NCBI GenBank assembly: GCA_943331145.2
Contig: CALQKL020000008.1
Location: forward strand, 1-21,328
Origin: Chitinophaga pinensis
Lineage (GTDB): Bacteria > Bacteroidota > Bacteroidia > Chitinophagales > Chitinophagaceae
DNA: 21,328 nucleotides
Direction of reading: 5' to 3'
Below the pieces are notes generated by a model that saw nothing but the letters and a program-made list of their open reading frames with translations, was not told the DNA's origin and searched no databases. Numbering within the stretch: the first letter of the stretch is position 1; the number at the start of each line of letters is the position of its first letter. Shown in pieces: positions 8,359-16,205 of this stretch. A program made the position numbers and the translations under genes.

Positions 8359-8364
8359 AAGGGA
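8331..8364 (+). repeat. Direct repeat copy 1 (3' end of GT2 gene)
   Basis: Bases 8331-8358 match 9406-9433 at 27 of 28 positions (the one difference is G at 8343 against A at 9418). The match extends to 31 of 34 when continued to 8364/9439. The repeat also holds a small internal inverted repeat (AAGCAT at 8335-8340, ATGCTT at 8351-8356). Copy 2 covers the start of wecD. The two copies bracket the GT8-like gene. Confidence 0.85.
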
Positions 8365-8392
8365 ATGTGGTTTATTTCAAATAAATAATTAA
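8339..8392 (+). pseudogene. Possible remnant of a wecD-like 5' end
   Basis: In the frame shifted from the GT2 gene, an ATG at 8339 opens a 17-codon reading frame, MGLKMLERECGLFQINN, ending in TAA at 8390-8392. It aligns without gaps to the first residues of the intact WecD-like protein from its internal Met5, MELKMLDWDSTFFEKKI. Six of 17 residues are identical, and E/D, E/D, C/S, L/F and Q/E are conservative. The similarity continues past the near-identical DNA repeat, which is why I read it as the stub of a second, diverged acyltransferase gene cut off when the GT8-like gene arrived. It overlaps the GT2 stop. At 17 codons, chance similarity beyond the repeat cannot be excluded. Confidence 0.4.
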
Positions 8393-8403
8393 TAAAGAGA
8401 ATA

Positions 8404-9333
8404 ATGGATTCGATTTCAATTGTAATATTTGCAAATAGAAGAGACTTTTTTTTAACCAAATTATGTGTTGCTTCAATTAGATATTATTATCCTGAAGTAG
8501 AAATTTATTTAGTAAAAGATATACTAAACGGTAATTTTAATAGCAATTTGATCGAAAAGAAATTCAATGTAAAATCAATTAGGTTGTCAAAAAAGTATTT
8601 TGGATGGGGCGCAGCTAAATTGCATTTTTTAATTGAAAATAAATTGTCGCAAAAAAAAATATTATTCCTTGATTCAGATATTGTTTTTTTGGGTAAAGTT
8701 TTAAATAAGCTATTAAACAATAATTCAAGTTTTATATTAAATCCAGAATACTTTTCATTTCCTTTAGAAAGTTTAGTAAAGAAATATTATGTAGACCCAG
8801 ATAAAATAAAACATATTTTTCCCCAATATGAATTCCCTGGTTATTTTTTTAATGTTGGTCAAATGGTTTTAACACCTTCATATGTAGAAGAATCTTTAAT
8901 AAATCTATGTTTTGATAAAAATAAATTTCCATATTATACTAGAATTGATTCATTTAATACTGCGGAGCAATCAATTTTAAATGTTGTATTGCCCATAGTT
9001 TTTAATAATCATAATATTAAACCTGGTCTTGTAGATTTTATGAAATGGAGTGTTTCATTTTTCGAAAACAACAAAAATAATAATGCTGATTTTTTAATTG
9101 ATGGGAATTGCCAATATTTATTACATTATGCTGGCGATGTAAGAACAAGAAATCTTGCAAAAATGAAAGGGTTTAAATTATTGAGTTTTTTTAAAAATGT
9201 GCATAATAGTTATTTAAATGATTTTGAAATTCAGTATTCTAATTTTCAAGATGTTTTTTATTCTAATAGATTTATAAATTCGATTTTGTATAAAATTAAT
9301 AGAGTTAAAATGAAAGTTTTTAATGTTAATTAA
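8404..9333 (+). CDS. GT8-like glycosyltransferase (GT-A fold)
   Basis: A 309-residue protein that looks like a distant member of the GT8/glycogenin-type GT-A transferases. It has KILFLDSDIVFLG (85-97), with the metal-binding DSD at 90-92. It also has GYFFNVGQMVL (146-156), which resembles the FNAGVMVI block of GT8, then TAEQSILNVV (186-195) and LLHYAGD (239-245). These blocks occur in the order expected for the family. It is the most AT-rich gene in the window: a hand count over its first 177 bases gives about 23% GC, with heavy use of Asn, Lys, Phe and Ile. It is bracketed by a direct repeat, so it was probably gained separately from its neighbours. The exact sugar is unknown. Confidence 0.75.
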   Translation: MDSISIVIFANRRDFFLTKLCVASIRYYYPEVEIYLVKDILNGNFNSNLIEKKFNVKSIRLSKKYFGWGAAKLHFLIENKLSQKKILFLDSDIVFLGKVLNKLLNNNSSFILNPEYFSFPLESLVKKYYVDPDKIKHIFPQYEFPGYFFNVGQMVLTPSYVEESLINLCFDKNKFPYYTRIDSFNTAEQSILNVVLPIVFNNHNIKPGLVDFMKWSVSFFENNKNNNADFLIDGNCQYLLHYAGDVRTRNLAKMKGFKLLSFFKNVHNSYLNDFEIQYSNFQDVFYSNRFINSILYKINRVKMKVFNVN

Positions 9334-9401
9334 AAATAATCATTCAGATAATAGCGATGCAGTTGTTTTAAAAATTGTTTTTTATTTAAAAAAAATATTA
9401 A

Positions 9402-10118
9402 ATGAGAAAAAGCATGGAATTAAAAATGCTTGATTGGGATAGTACATTTTTTGAAAAAAAGATATTTTCAGCACACTTAAACAATGATGATAATATCGAG
9501 GAATTAGATCTTCAATTGCAAAATGCAAAAGCTGATTTAGCTTATGTTTTTATTCCAATAAATTCAAAAATTGAAAATAAAGTTGCAGAAAAATCAAGCA
9601 TGGTTTTGTACGACCACAAATTAACATACAAAATGAACTTGTCTGGAAAGGATTTCCCAACTGTCGAAAATATTGAAGAAGTAGATACCACTCCTGATAA
9701 CGATTTTATTTCATTGGCCATTTCATCAGGTATTTATTCTCGCTTTGCATCAGATCCATCATTGAGTCATAAGTTCGAAGCAATGTATGAATTGTGGCTT
9801 CGTAATTCACTTAATAAAAAATTGGCGGACAAGGTTTTTGCAACAAAGTACAATGATTTTATTACTTCTTTTATTACATGTAAAATAAAAAATGGTGTTG
9901 GAAATATTGGGCTAATTGCCACTCATGAAAATTATAGAGGTAAATCTTTAGGAAAAAATTTAATCAATCATGTACATCATTGGTATTTGCAGAATAATAT
10001 AAAAGTTTCAGAAGTTGTAACTCAAAAAGCAAATAAAATTGCTTGTGCATTTTACGAAAATTATGGTTTTGAAATTTCACGTGAAGACTTGGTGTATCAT
10101 TGGCATTTTAAAAATTAA
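9402..10118 (+). CDS. wecD: WecD-like dTDP-4-amino-4,6-dideoxy-hexose N-acetyltransferase (GNAT fold)
   Basis: A 238-residue two-part acetyltransferase. The N-terminal part opens with LKMLDWDSTFFEKKIFS (7-23), the W-(D/E)-x-x-FF signature of WecD/RffC-like enzymes. The C-terminal GNAT domain has the acetyl-CoA pyrophosphate loop YRGKSLGKNL (178-187; R-G-x-x-x-G) and NKIACAFYENYGF (211-223), the usual motif B. E. coli WecD (224 residues) acetylates dTDP-Fuc4N to dTDP-Fuc4NAc. Here the gene is followed 3 bases later by a strong wecE homologue, in the same order as in the enterobacterial ECA locus, which supports the function. Starts at 9402, 9414 and 9426 are all possible; I use the first. Its 5' end is the second copy of a 28-bp repeat. 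An N-formyl- or other acyl-transferring variant is possible. Confidence 0.82.
   Translation: MRKSMELKMLDWDSTFFEKKIFSAHLNNDDNIEELDLQLQNAKADLAYVFIPINSKIENKVAEKSSMVLYDHKLTYKMNLSGKDFPTVENIEEVDTTPDNDFISLAISSGIYSRFASDPSLSHKFEAMYELWLRNSLNKKLADKVFATKYNDFITSFITCKIKNGVGNIGLIATHENYRGKSLGKNLINHVHHWYLQNNIKVSEVVTQKANKIACAFYENYGFEISREDLVYHWHFKN
9406..9439 (+). repeat. Direct repeat copy 2 (5' end of wecD)
   Basis: Partner of the copy at 8331-8364, 1075 bp upstream. Here the repeat encodes residues of the WecD start in its proper frame, so this copy is probably the original and the upstream one the duplicate. The same small inverted repeat (AAGCAT ... ATGCTT) is kept. Confidence 0.85.
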
Positions 10119-10121
10119 TTA

Positions 10122-11270
10122 ATGACAATTCCTTTCAATAAGCCATTTATAAGTGGCAATGAATTAAAATATATTGAACTTGCTGTTCAAAGTGGAAAGA
10201 TTTCGGGAGATGGAATGTACACAAAAAAATGTCATTCTTTTTTCCAAGATAATTATGGGTTTAAGCATTGTTTGCTTACCACTTCATGTACAGATGCATT
10301 AGAAATGTCGGCTATTTTGCTTGATATTCAACCAGGAGATGAAGTAATTATGCCTTCTTTTACTTTTGTTTCAACAGCCAATGCTTTTGAATTAAGAGGG
10401 GCTAAAATTATTTTTGCCGATAGCAGGGCCGATCATCCTGGAATGGATGAAACGAAACTAGAAAACTTGATTACAAAAAAAACCAAAGCTATTGTAGTTG
10501 TTCATTATGCAGGTGTAGCAACGGATATGGACTTGGTTATGAATTTAGCAAATAATAATGGAATTTTTGTAGTTGAAGATGCAGCACATTGTATTGATAG
10601 TTATTTTAAAGAACGTTCGCTTGGAAGTATTGGTCATCTTGCAGCTTTTTCTTTTCATGAAACCAAAAACATTCAATGTGGTGAAGGCGGAATGTTGGTT
10701 ATTAATGATGAAAAATTTTACGAACGAGCAGAAATCATAAGAGAAAAAGGTACCAATCGCTCTTCATTTTTTAGAGGAGAAGTAGACAAATATGGTTGGG
10801 TAGATATTGGTTCTTCTTTTTTGCCTTCTGAAATCATAGCTGCTTTTCTTTTTGGGCAACTAGAAAATTTGAAACAGATTCAAGATAAAAGAAAAGAGTT
10901 GTGGAATGTATATAACGAAGCTTTTATAAATAGTGAATTTTCTACGAATTTGCGTCTTCCCTTTATACCAGATTTTGCTACTCAAAATGGCCATATGTAT
11001 TATATCGTTACTAGAAATATTAATCAGCGAGAGCATTTAATAGATTCTTTGAAACAACATGGGGTATATGCAGCCTTTCATTATCAGTCGCTTCATCAAT
11101 CTAATTATTTCAAACACAAACATGATGATAGGAAATTAGATTGGTCAGATTATTACACAGATAGGCTTTTAAGATTGCCGCTTTATTTTGAACTTGAAAC
11201 TGCTCAAGCAGCAGAAATTGCTCAATTGGTTATAAATGCTACCAAAGATTTTAATAATTCCATCGGTTAA
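10122..11270 (+). CDS. wecE: dTDP-4-amino-4,6-dideoxygalactose transaminase (DegT/DnrJ/EryC1/StrS family)
   Basis: A 382-residue PLP-dependent sugar aminotransferase, close to E. coli WecE (376) in length and motifs. By homology it converts dTDP-4-keto-6-deoxy-glucose plus glutamate to dTDP-4-amino-4,6-dideoxygalactose. Visible are IPFNKPF at the N-terminus, DIQPGDEVIMPSFTFVSTAN (68-87) and VEDAAHCID (151-159) with the PLP-ring Asp153. SFHETKN (177-183) holds the Schiff-base Lys182, and REKGTNRSSFFRG follows. These stretches closely follow my memory of WecE; the main difference is His156 where WecE has Gln, a common alternative in the family. Coupling to wecD (3-base gap) makes a two-step module. 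The enzymes that would make its substrate (RmlA, RmlB) are not in the window. Confidence 0.92.
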   Translation: MTIPFNKPFISGNELKYIELAVQSGKISGDGMYTKKCHSFFQDNYGFKHCLLTTSCTDALEMSAILLDIQPGDEVIMPSFTFVSTANAFELRGAKIIFADSRADHPGMDETKLENLITKKTKAIVVVHYAGVATDMDLVMNLANNNGIFVVEDAAHCIDSYFKERSLGSIGHLAAFSFHETKNIQCGEGGMLVINDEKFYERAEIIREKGTNRSSFFRGEVDKYGWVDIGSSFLPSEIIAAFLFGQLENLKQIQDKRKELWNVYNEAFINSEFSTNLRLPFIPDFATQNGHMYYIVTRNINQREHLIDSLKQHGVYAAFHYQSLHQSNYFKHKHDDRKLDWSDYYTDRLLRLPLYFELETAQAAEIAQLVINATKDFNNSIG

Positions 11271-11276
11271 TTCATC

Positions 11277-12131
11277 ATGCCTCAAAATAATATTCCTTTA
11301 GTTAGTGTATTGATGACTTCTTATAATCGTGAAAAATTTATTGAAGAATCAATTTGGAGTGTATTGAATTCAACGTTTAAAGATTTGGAGCTTCTTATTT
11401 CCGATGATTGCTCTTCAGACAATACAATTGAAATTGTAAAAAAAATCGCAAGCATAGATTCAAGGGTGAAGTGGCACATTAACGAAAAAAATTTAGGTGA
11501 TTATCCCAACAGAAACAAAGTGGCTAGTATTGCAAAGGGTAAATATATGCTGTACGTTGACTCAGACGATACCATTAAAAATGATGCTATTGAATTTGCG
11601 ATAACTAATCTAACTGAAAAGCCAACTGCAAAATTTAGTGTGATTTATCCTTTTGAAGATATAAAAGCACCAACTTTACTAAATCCTTATGATAGTTTAA
11701 GAAAACATTTTTTCGAAAGGAGTTTTTTAAATCTTGGGCCAGGTGGTGTTGTTTTTGATCGGTTGTTTTTTTTGTCAAATCAATCTTACAGTAATCAATA
11801 TGGGCCAGCAAACGACTTGTATAGTCACTTAAAATTTGCATCTAAAGGTGACGCACTTTTATTGCCATATCGTTATTTAAACTACAGAATTCATGATGGT
11901 CAAGAATCAAATAATAAATATGCTTATTTATATTTAAATCAGTTGGTCATTCGTGATGCAATCAAAGAATTTGAATTGCCATTCTCGAAAAATGAAAAGA
12001 AAAGAATCTTAAAAAACAAAAGCATATCGAATTTATTTTCGATAATACGATATGTCATAAAATATAAAAAGTTAAGACAAGGGTTTAATGCATTTAAAAA
12101 AGCGAAATTTATTTTAGCTGATTTTATATAA
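11277..12131 (+). CDS. Glycosyltransferase family 2 (GT-A fold)
   Basis: A 284-residue GT-A enzyme. The N-terminal strand-loop is PLVSVLMTSYNREKFIEES. The nucleotide-binding element is SDDCSSDNT (42-50), and the metal-binding D-x-D is in YVDSDDTI (93-100). The N(80)R-N-K-V-A segment and a short basic C-terminal tail are usual for small GT2 members of O-antigen loci. It follows wecE by 6 bases, so it may be the transferase that uses the 4-acetamido sugar made by WecE and WecD; this is positional inference only. A 37-base gap with no hairpin separates it from the asparagine synthase. Confidence 0.93.
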   Translation: MPQNNIPLVSVLMTSYNREKFIEESIWSVLNSTFKDLELLISDDCSSDNTIEIVKKIASIDSRVKWHINEKNLGDYPNRNKVASIAKGKYMLYVDSDDTIKNDAIEFAITNLTEKPTAKFSVIYPFEDIKAPTLLNPYDSLRKHFFERSFLNLGPGGVVFDRLFFLSNQSYSNQYGPANDLYSHLKFASKGDALLLPYRYLNYRIHDGQESNNKYAYLYLNQLVIRDAIKEFELPFSKNEKKRILKNKSISNLFSIIRYVIKYKKLRQGFNAFKKAKFILADFI

Positions 12132-12168
12132 ATAGGAACATCTTTCCAATATCCAAAATCCATAAATC

Positions 12169-13995
12169 ATGTGCGGAATAGCGGGCATTGTAGGCCCAAA
12201 TAACAATCAATTTTCCATTAGCTCAATGCTTGAAAGAATAAAGCATAGAGGTCCTGATGGTTTGTTTTATTGGAACGATAACAACATCAACTTAGCGCAT
12301 GCAAGGTTGAGTATTATTGATTTAAGTACGGATGCCAATCAACCAATGATTGATGAAGAGACAGGAAACGTGATTGTTTTTAATGGAGAGATTTACAATT
12401 ACATAGAGATAAAAGAAGAGCTAAAAAATAAATACAACTTTAAAACCCAATCAGACACCGAAGTATTATTAGCAACGTATCGTATTTACGGACTTGACAT
12501 GTTTTCGAAATTAAGGGGAATGTTTGCGTTCGCATTGTATGATCCTAAATTAAATAAAGTATTAATTGCTCGTGATCGCTTAGGAATTAAACCATTGATT
12601 TATCGGAAAATTGAAAATACATTTTTATTCGCTTCAGAAATCAAATCATTAATCAATCAAGGCGTAGCAGAGAAAATAAATGAATTAAAAGTGTATGAGT
12701 TTTTAGCAGATGCTAGAATGGATGCGGATGAGCATACACTTTTTGAAGGCGTAAAACATTTGCTTCCTGCTCATTACATGTGGGTAGGGTTAAACGGAGA
12801 ATATACAGAACCAAAATCTTTTTGGGATTTTCCAGAATTGGGTAACAGAAAATTTGATGAAAATGCCCGTCTCGAACTTATTGAAACAATGGATGAAAAT
12901 ATAAAAATCCATTTGCGTTCAGATGTGCCCGTTGGAACATTTTTATCAGGAGGTCTTGATTCATCTACTGCAACGGTTTTTGCGTTGAAAAATATGAAGC
13001 AAGATAATTTAAATGTATTCTCCGCAATTCTTCCATATTTCCATCCAGAGAACTCACTAATCAATGAGATTGCAGATTCAGACAATAGAATAATAAAAAA
13101 CGAATTGCTTTTATCAGGCGATCATTTTTTTGAAGATATTCCAAAAGTTATTTACCAAAATGGAAGTCCTATTCTTGATGGTTCGATGTACACGCATTTC
13201 AAATTATGTAAACTGGCAAAGGACAAGAACATTAAAGTATTGCTTAGTGGTTCTGGTGGAGATGAATTATTTGGGGGGTACGAATCAATGGTTAATGCGC
13301 AACATGCTAGGTTATTACATCAAGGGAAATTTTTAAAGTATTTTACAGAGTTATTGAATTTCAGAAAAGCAAGAGAAAATAATACATACTCCCATCTGTT
13401 TTTAAGAAGTAGTTATGAATACTTACCGGTATCTGTTAGGCGATTTGTAAAAAATACACAATTGCACCTCAAGTTTAAACATGTTACCATTCATCCAGAT
13501 GTGCAGCATTATTACTACAATCATCCCGATCCTTTTGTCGCTAACATGCTTAACAATTATAAAAGCTGGACTGCGCCTCATTTTTTACATTACGAAGATC
13601 GCAATTCAATGAATTTTGGGATTGAAATTCGAGTACCATTTTTTGATCATAAACTCATTGAATTTGTATTACAGTTTGATACCGCAGATGTGATTAGTGG
13701 TAGCAGTAAAAGCATCATGCGTAAAACATTTAGAGGAATTGTACCTGATAAAATTCTAGACCAAAAAGGGAAATACGGATTCCCATCACCTTTAGATCAT
13801 ACGCTTAGAACCAATGAAATTGGAAAAGAGATATTTTTTGATAGAGCTGATAAAACGATGTTATTAGATCCCAAAAGAACAAAAAAATTAGGCACTGATT
13901 TTTATAATGGGAAAGCCGATTTAAGCACTTTCTGGAGAACATTGAGTTACATGATTTGGTACCAATTGTATTTTGAAAATAATAAAATGCAATAA
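12169..13995 (+). CDS. asnB: Asparagine synthase (glutamine-hydrolysing)-like amidotransferase
   Basis: A complete 608-residue class B enzyme. The N-terminal glutaminase domain begins MCGIAGIVG with the nucleophile Cys2. Arg46, the N-G-E at 72-74 and Asp96 match the glutamine-binding residues of AsnB. The synthetase domain has the ATP-pyrophosphatase loop SGGLDSS (260-266), GSGGDELFGGY (361-371) and the later IEIRVPFFDHKLIEF block. All key residues look intact. True asparagine synthesis is possible. In polysaccharide clusters, homologues such as those near wbp genes are thought to amidate hexuronic acids, and I favour that because a second, divergent homologue ends at position 257 of the same locus. 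It is followed 5 bases later by the fused glycosyltransferase. Confidence 0.93.
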   Translation: MCGIAGIVGPNNNQFSISSMLERIKHRGPDGLFYWNDNNINLAHARLSIIDLSTDANQPMIDEETGNVIVFNGEIYNYIEIKEELKNKYNFKTQSDTEVLLATYRIYGLDMFSKLRGMFAFALYDPKLNKVLIARDRLGIKPLIYRKIENTFLFASEIKSLINQGVAEKINELKVYEFLADARMDADEHTLFEGVKHLLPAHYMWVGLNGEYTEPKSFWDFPELGNRKFDENARLELIETMDENIKIHLRSDVPVGTFLSGGLDSSTATVFALKNMKQDNLNVFSAILPYFHPENSLINEIADSDNRIIKNELLLSGDHFFEDIPKVIYQNGSPILDGSMYTHFKLCKLAKDKNIKVLLSGSGGDELFGGYESMVNAQHARLLHQGKFLKYFTELLNFRKARENNTYSHLFLRSSYEYLPVSVRRFVKNTQLHLKFKHVTIHPDVQHYYYNHPDPFVANMLNNYKSWTAPHFLHYEDRNSMNFGIEIRVPFFDHKLIEFVLQFDTADVISGSSKSIMRKTFRGIVPDKILDQKGKYGFPSPLDHTLRTNEIGKEIFFDRADKTMLLDPKRTKKLGTDFYNGKADLSTFWRTLSYMIWYQLYFENNKMQ

Positions 13996-14000
13996 TCAAC

Positions 14001-16205
14001 ATGTTATCTTCAACACAAAACATATTATATATTGGCAGTTTAGATCTTTCATCTAATTCATACATGCGATTTAAAACCCTTGAAAACATGGGATTTAAAG
14101 TACATGGTATAGATGTAGACCCCTATATTTTTGGAAGTATTTGGATGCGATTTCATTTTCATCTTTGTTTTGGGCCAGGTATTTCGTCGTTAAACCAAGA
14201 AGTTAAAAAACAAGTTGAAGACTTAAAGCCCGATTTAATATGGGTAGATAATAAACCATATTTACAATCTTCAACTTTAAAACAAATTAAAAAACAACAT
14301 CCCAAAACCAAACTCATAAATGTAATAACGGATGATCCATTTGGTAAATTCCATTACGCATGGAGGGCCATCTACAAAACAATTAAACATTACGATTGTC
14401 ATTTTGTACAAAGAGAAGAAAATATTTCAGAGTTGAAAAAATGGGGGGCAAATCTAGTAGAAACTTGTTTCCGTTCTTTTGATCCAAATTTTCATCGTGT
14501 TTTAAATAGAGAAGAATTCGACTTAAGAAATTACAAAACAGAAGTTGGTTTTATTGGTTCATATGAGAAAGAGCGAGAAGAATACATTGCTTACCTCGTT
14601 CAAAATGGAATTAAGTTATCCATTACTGGTGACGGTTGGTCTTCTGGAAAACATTGGAATATTTTAAAAGAATTTTACACAGGTCCTTCTGTTTATGGTG
14701 ATGAATACATCAAAAGGATAAATGGAATGAGCATCGCTTTACATTTTTTACGTAAAGCCAATAGAGATCAGCAAGATAGTAGAACATTTGAAATTCCAGC
14801 ATGTGGAACATTTATGCTTGCAGAAAGAAGTCATCTTCATTTGGAATTTTTCGAAGAAGGCAAAGAAGCAGATTTTTTTACATCTAAAGAAGAGCTTTTA
14901 AAAAAAATAAAATATTACTTAAACAATAAAGCAGAAAGAGACAGAATTGCATTGGCTGGGTACAATAGAAGTTATTCATCTGGTTACGATCATAAAAGTA
15001 GATTAACTGATGTTATTGATTGCATTAAATCCGAAAAGTCGTCACCTGAAAAAATCAAGCGCATTGTTGCTTGTATTTATATTGATCCAGATTTTTATCC
15101 TCCAACAATAAATGCTGTAATTAATTTATCAAGTACTTGCGAAGAACTAATAATTGTTACAAGAAATCATTCGAAACTAGATTTTCCTTATCCTGGAAAT
15201 GTAAAGCTTGTTAAATTAGGCAATCAAATGTCTGTGTTAGAATCTGAACAAGCAAGCTTATTTAAAAAAGTATTTTCATTTTTTTATTTCACGTTAAATG
15301 TGTTGAAATATGGAATGAATAAATCTACAGATGTGATGGTTTTTTATGATGCCATACCATTGTTATCATTCTATATTTTTAAACAGGCATTGAATAAAAA
15401 AACCATTTGGTATCACAATCATGATATGCCCAATACTCACAATGTAAGAAAGTACTCTATTGGGTGGTTTGCGAGTAAATATGAACATCAAGCAATGAAG
15501 GATATAAACTTGTTTACATTGCCTTCAGATGACAGATTGGCTTTCTATCCCAATTGGAAATCTATGGAACATTACATTTCTATTCCAAATTATCCATCTA
15601 TAAAAGTTTATAAATCTAATAATGACAATAAAATCAAATTCGATGAAATACGAATTATTTTCCAAGGAACTATTGGAGAGGAGCATGCTTTAGAAGAATT
15701 GATTGCTTTATTAAATGATAGCATTGAAGGGAAAAGTTTGCGATTGATTTTAAAAGGAAGTGTGCGACCCAATTATAAAAAAATTTTAACAGAATTGGCT
15801 GAGAAAAAAGGCGTTTCGGATAAAGTGGAATGGGTTGGGCTTGGACCATATTGTGAATTACCCGCACTTACAACCACATGTCATATTGGTATTGCAATAT
15901 ACATGGGCACAGATAATGTAAGAAAAACTTTAGGTACAGCTTCCAATAAAATTTATGAATATGCTGCATCAGGCTTACCAGTTATTCTTTTTGATAATGC
16001 CCAATTTAGAAAATATTTAGATCATTATGATTGGACATTTTTTACTGATGGGTCAGTGTCTTCTTTAAAAGAAATCATTCAAAAAATAGTGATTAATTAT
16101 AGCGATTTATCTTGTTCATCAAGATATAGTTTTGAATCGGAATTGAATTTTGAAAAAAAATTTAATCAAGTAATAAGTTATTTAAAAGCATCAAAAAAAT
16201 GCTAA
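14001..16205 (+). CDS. Two-domain glycosyltransferase: CgeB-like GT fused to a GT4-like domain
   Basis: A 734-residue protein with two GT-B transferase halves. Residues 1 to about 345 resemble CgeB/DUF3880-type transferases: WVDNKPYLQSSTL (81-93), VGFIGSYEKEREEYI (182-196), SRTFEIPACGTFMLAERS (260-277) and a closing RDRIALAGYNR (314-324). Residues about 352-734 form a second GT4-like unit with DPDFYPPTINA (362-372), FQGTIGEEHALEELI (554-568), LILKGSVRP (582-590) and SNKIYEYAASGLPVI (648-662). The donor motif of the second half has E-Y-A where many GT4s have E-A-M. Fusion means two linkages might be made in sequence, or one half could be structural. It is 5 bases after asnB and overlaps the next gene by 7 bases. 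Confidence 0.88.
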   Translation: MLSSTQNILYIGSLDLSSNSYMRFKTLENMGFKVHGIDVDPYIFGSIWMRFHFHLCFGPGISSLNQEVKKQVEDLKPDLIWVDNKPYLQSSTLKQIKKQHPKTKLINVITDDPFGKFHYAWRAIYKTIKHYDCHFVQREENISELKKWGANLVETCFRSFDPNFHRVLNREEFDLRNYKTEVGFIGSYEKEREEYIAYLVQNGIKLSITGDGWSSGKHWNILKEFYTGPSVYGDEYIKRINGMSIALHFLRKANRDQQDSRTFEIPACGTFMLAERSHLHLEFFEEGKEADFFTSKEELLKKIKYYLNNKAERDRIALAGYNRSYSSGYDHKSRLTDVIDCIKSEKSSPEKIKRIVACIYIDPDFYPPTINAVINLSSTCEELIIVTRNHSKLDFPYPGNVKLVKLGNQMSVLESEQASLFKKVFSFFYFTLNVLKYGMNKSTDVMVFYDAIPLLSFYIFKQALNKKTIWYHNHDMPNTHNVRKYSIGWFASKYEHQAMKDINLFTLPSDDRLAFYPNWKSMEHYISIPNYPSIKVYKSNNDNKIKFDEIRIIFQGTIGEEHALEELIALLNDSIEGKSLRLILKGSVRPNYKKILTELAEKKGVSDKVEWVGLGPYCELPALTTTCHIGIAIYMGTDNVRKTLGTASNKIYEYAASGLPVILFDNAQFRKYLDHYDWTFFTDGSVSSLKEIIQKIVINYSDLSCSSRYSFESELNFEKKFNQVISYLKASKKC

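Noticed and set aside
9334..9401. 68-base gap before wecD searched for a promoter, terminator or small RNA
   Set aside because: Only A/T runs are seen, with no convincing hairpin plus T-tract and no full promoter match.
13130..13336. A 68-codon + strand open frame inside asnB (and another at 19096-19296 inside the polymerase gene)
   Set aside because: They overlap intact genes with clear domain matches in the main frame and show no motif of their own.
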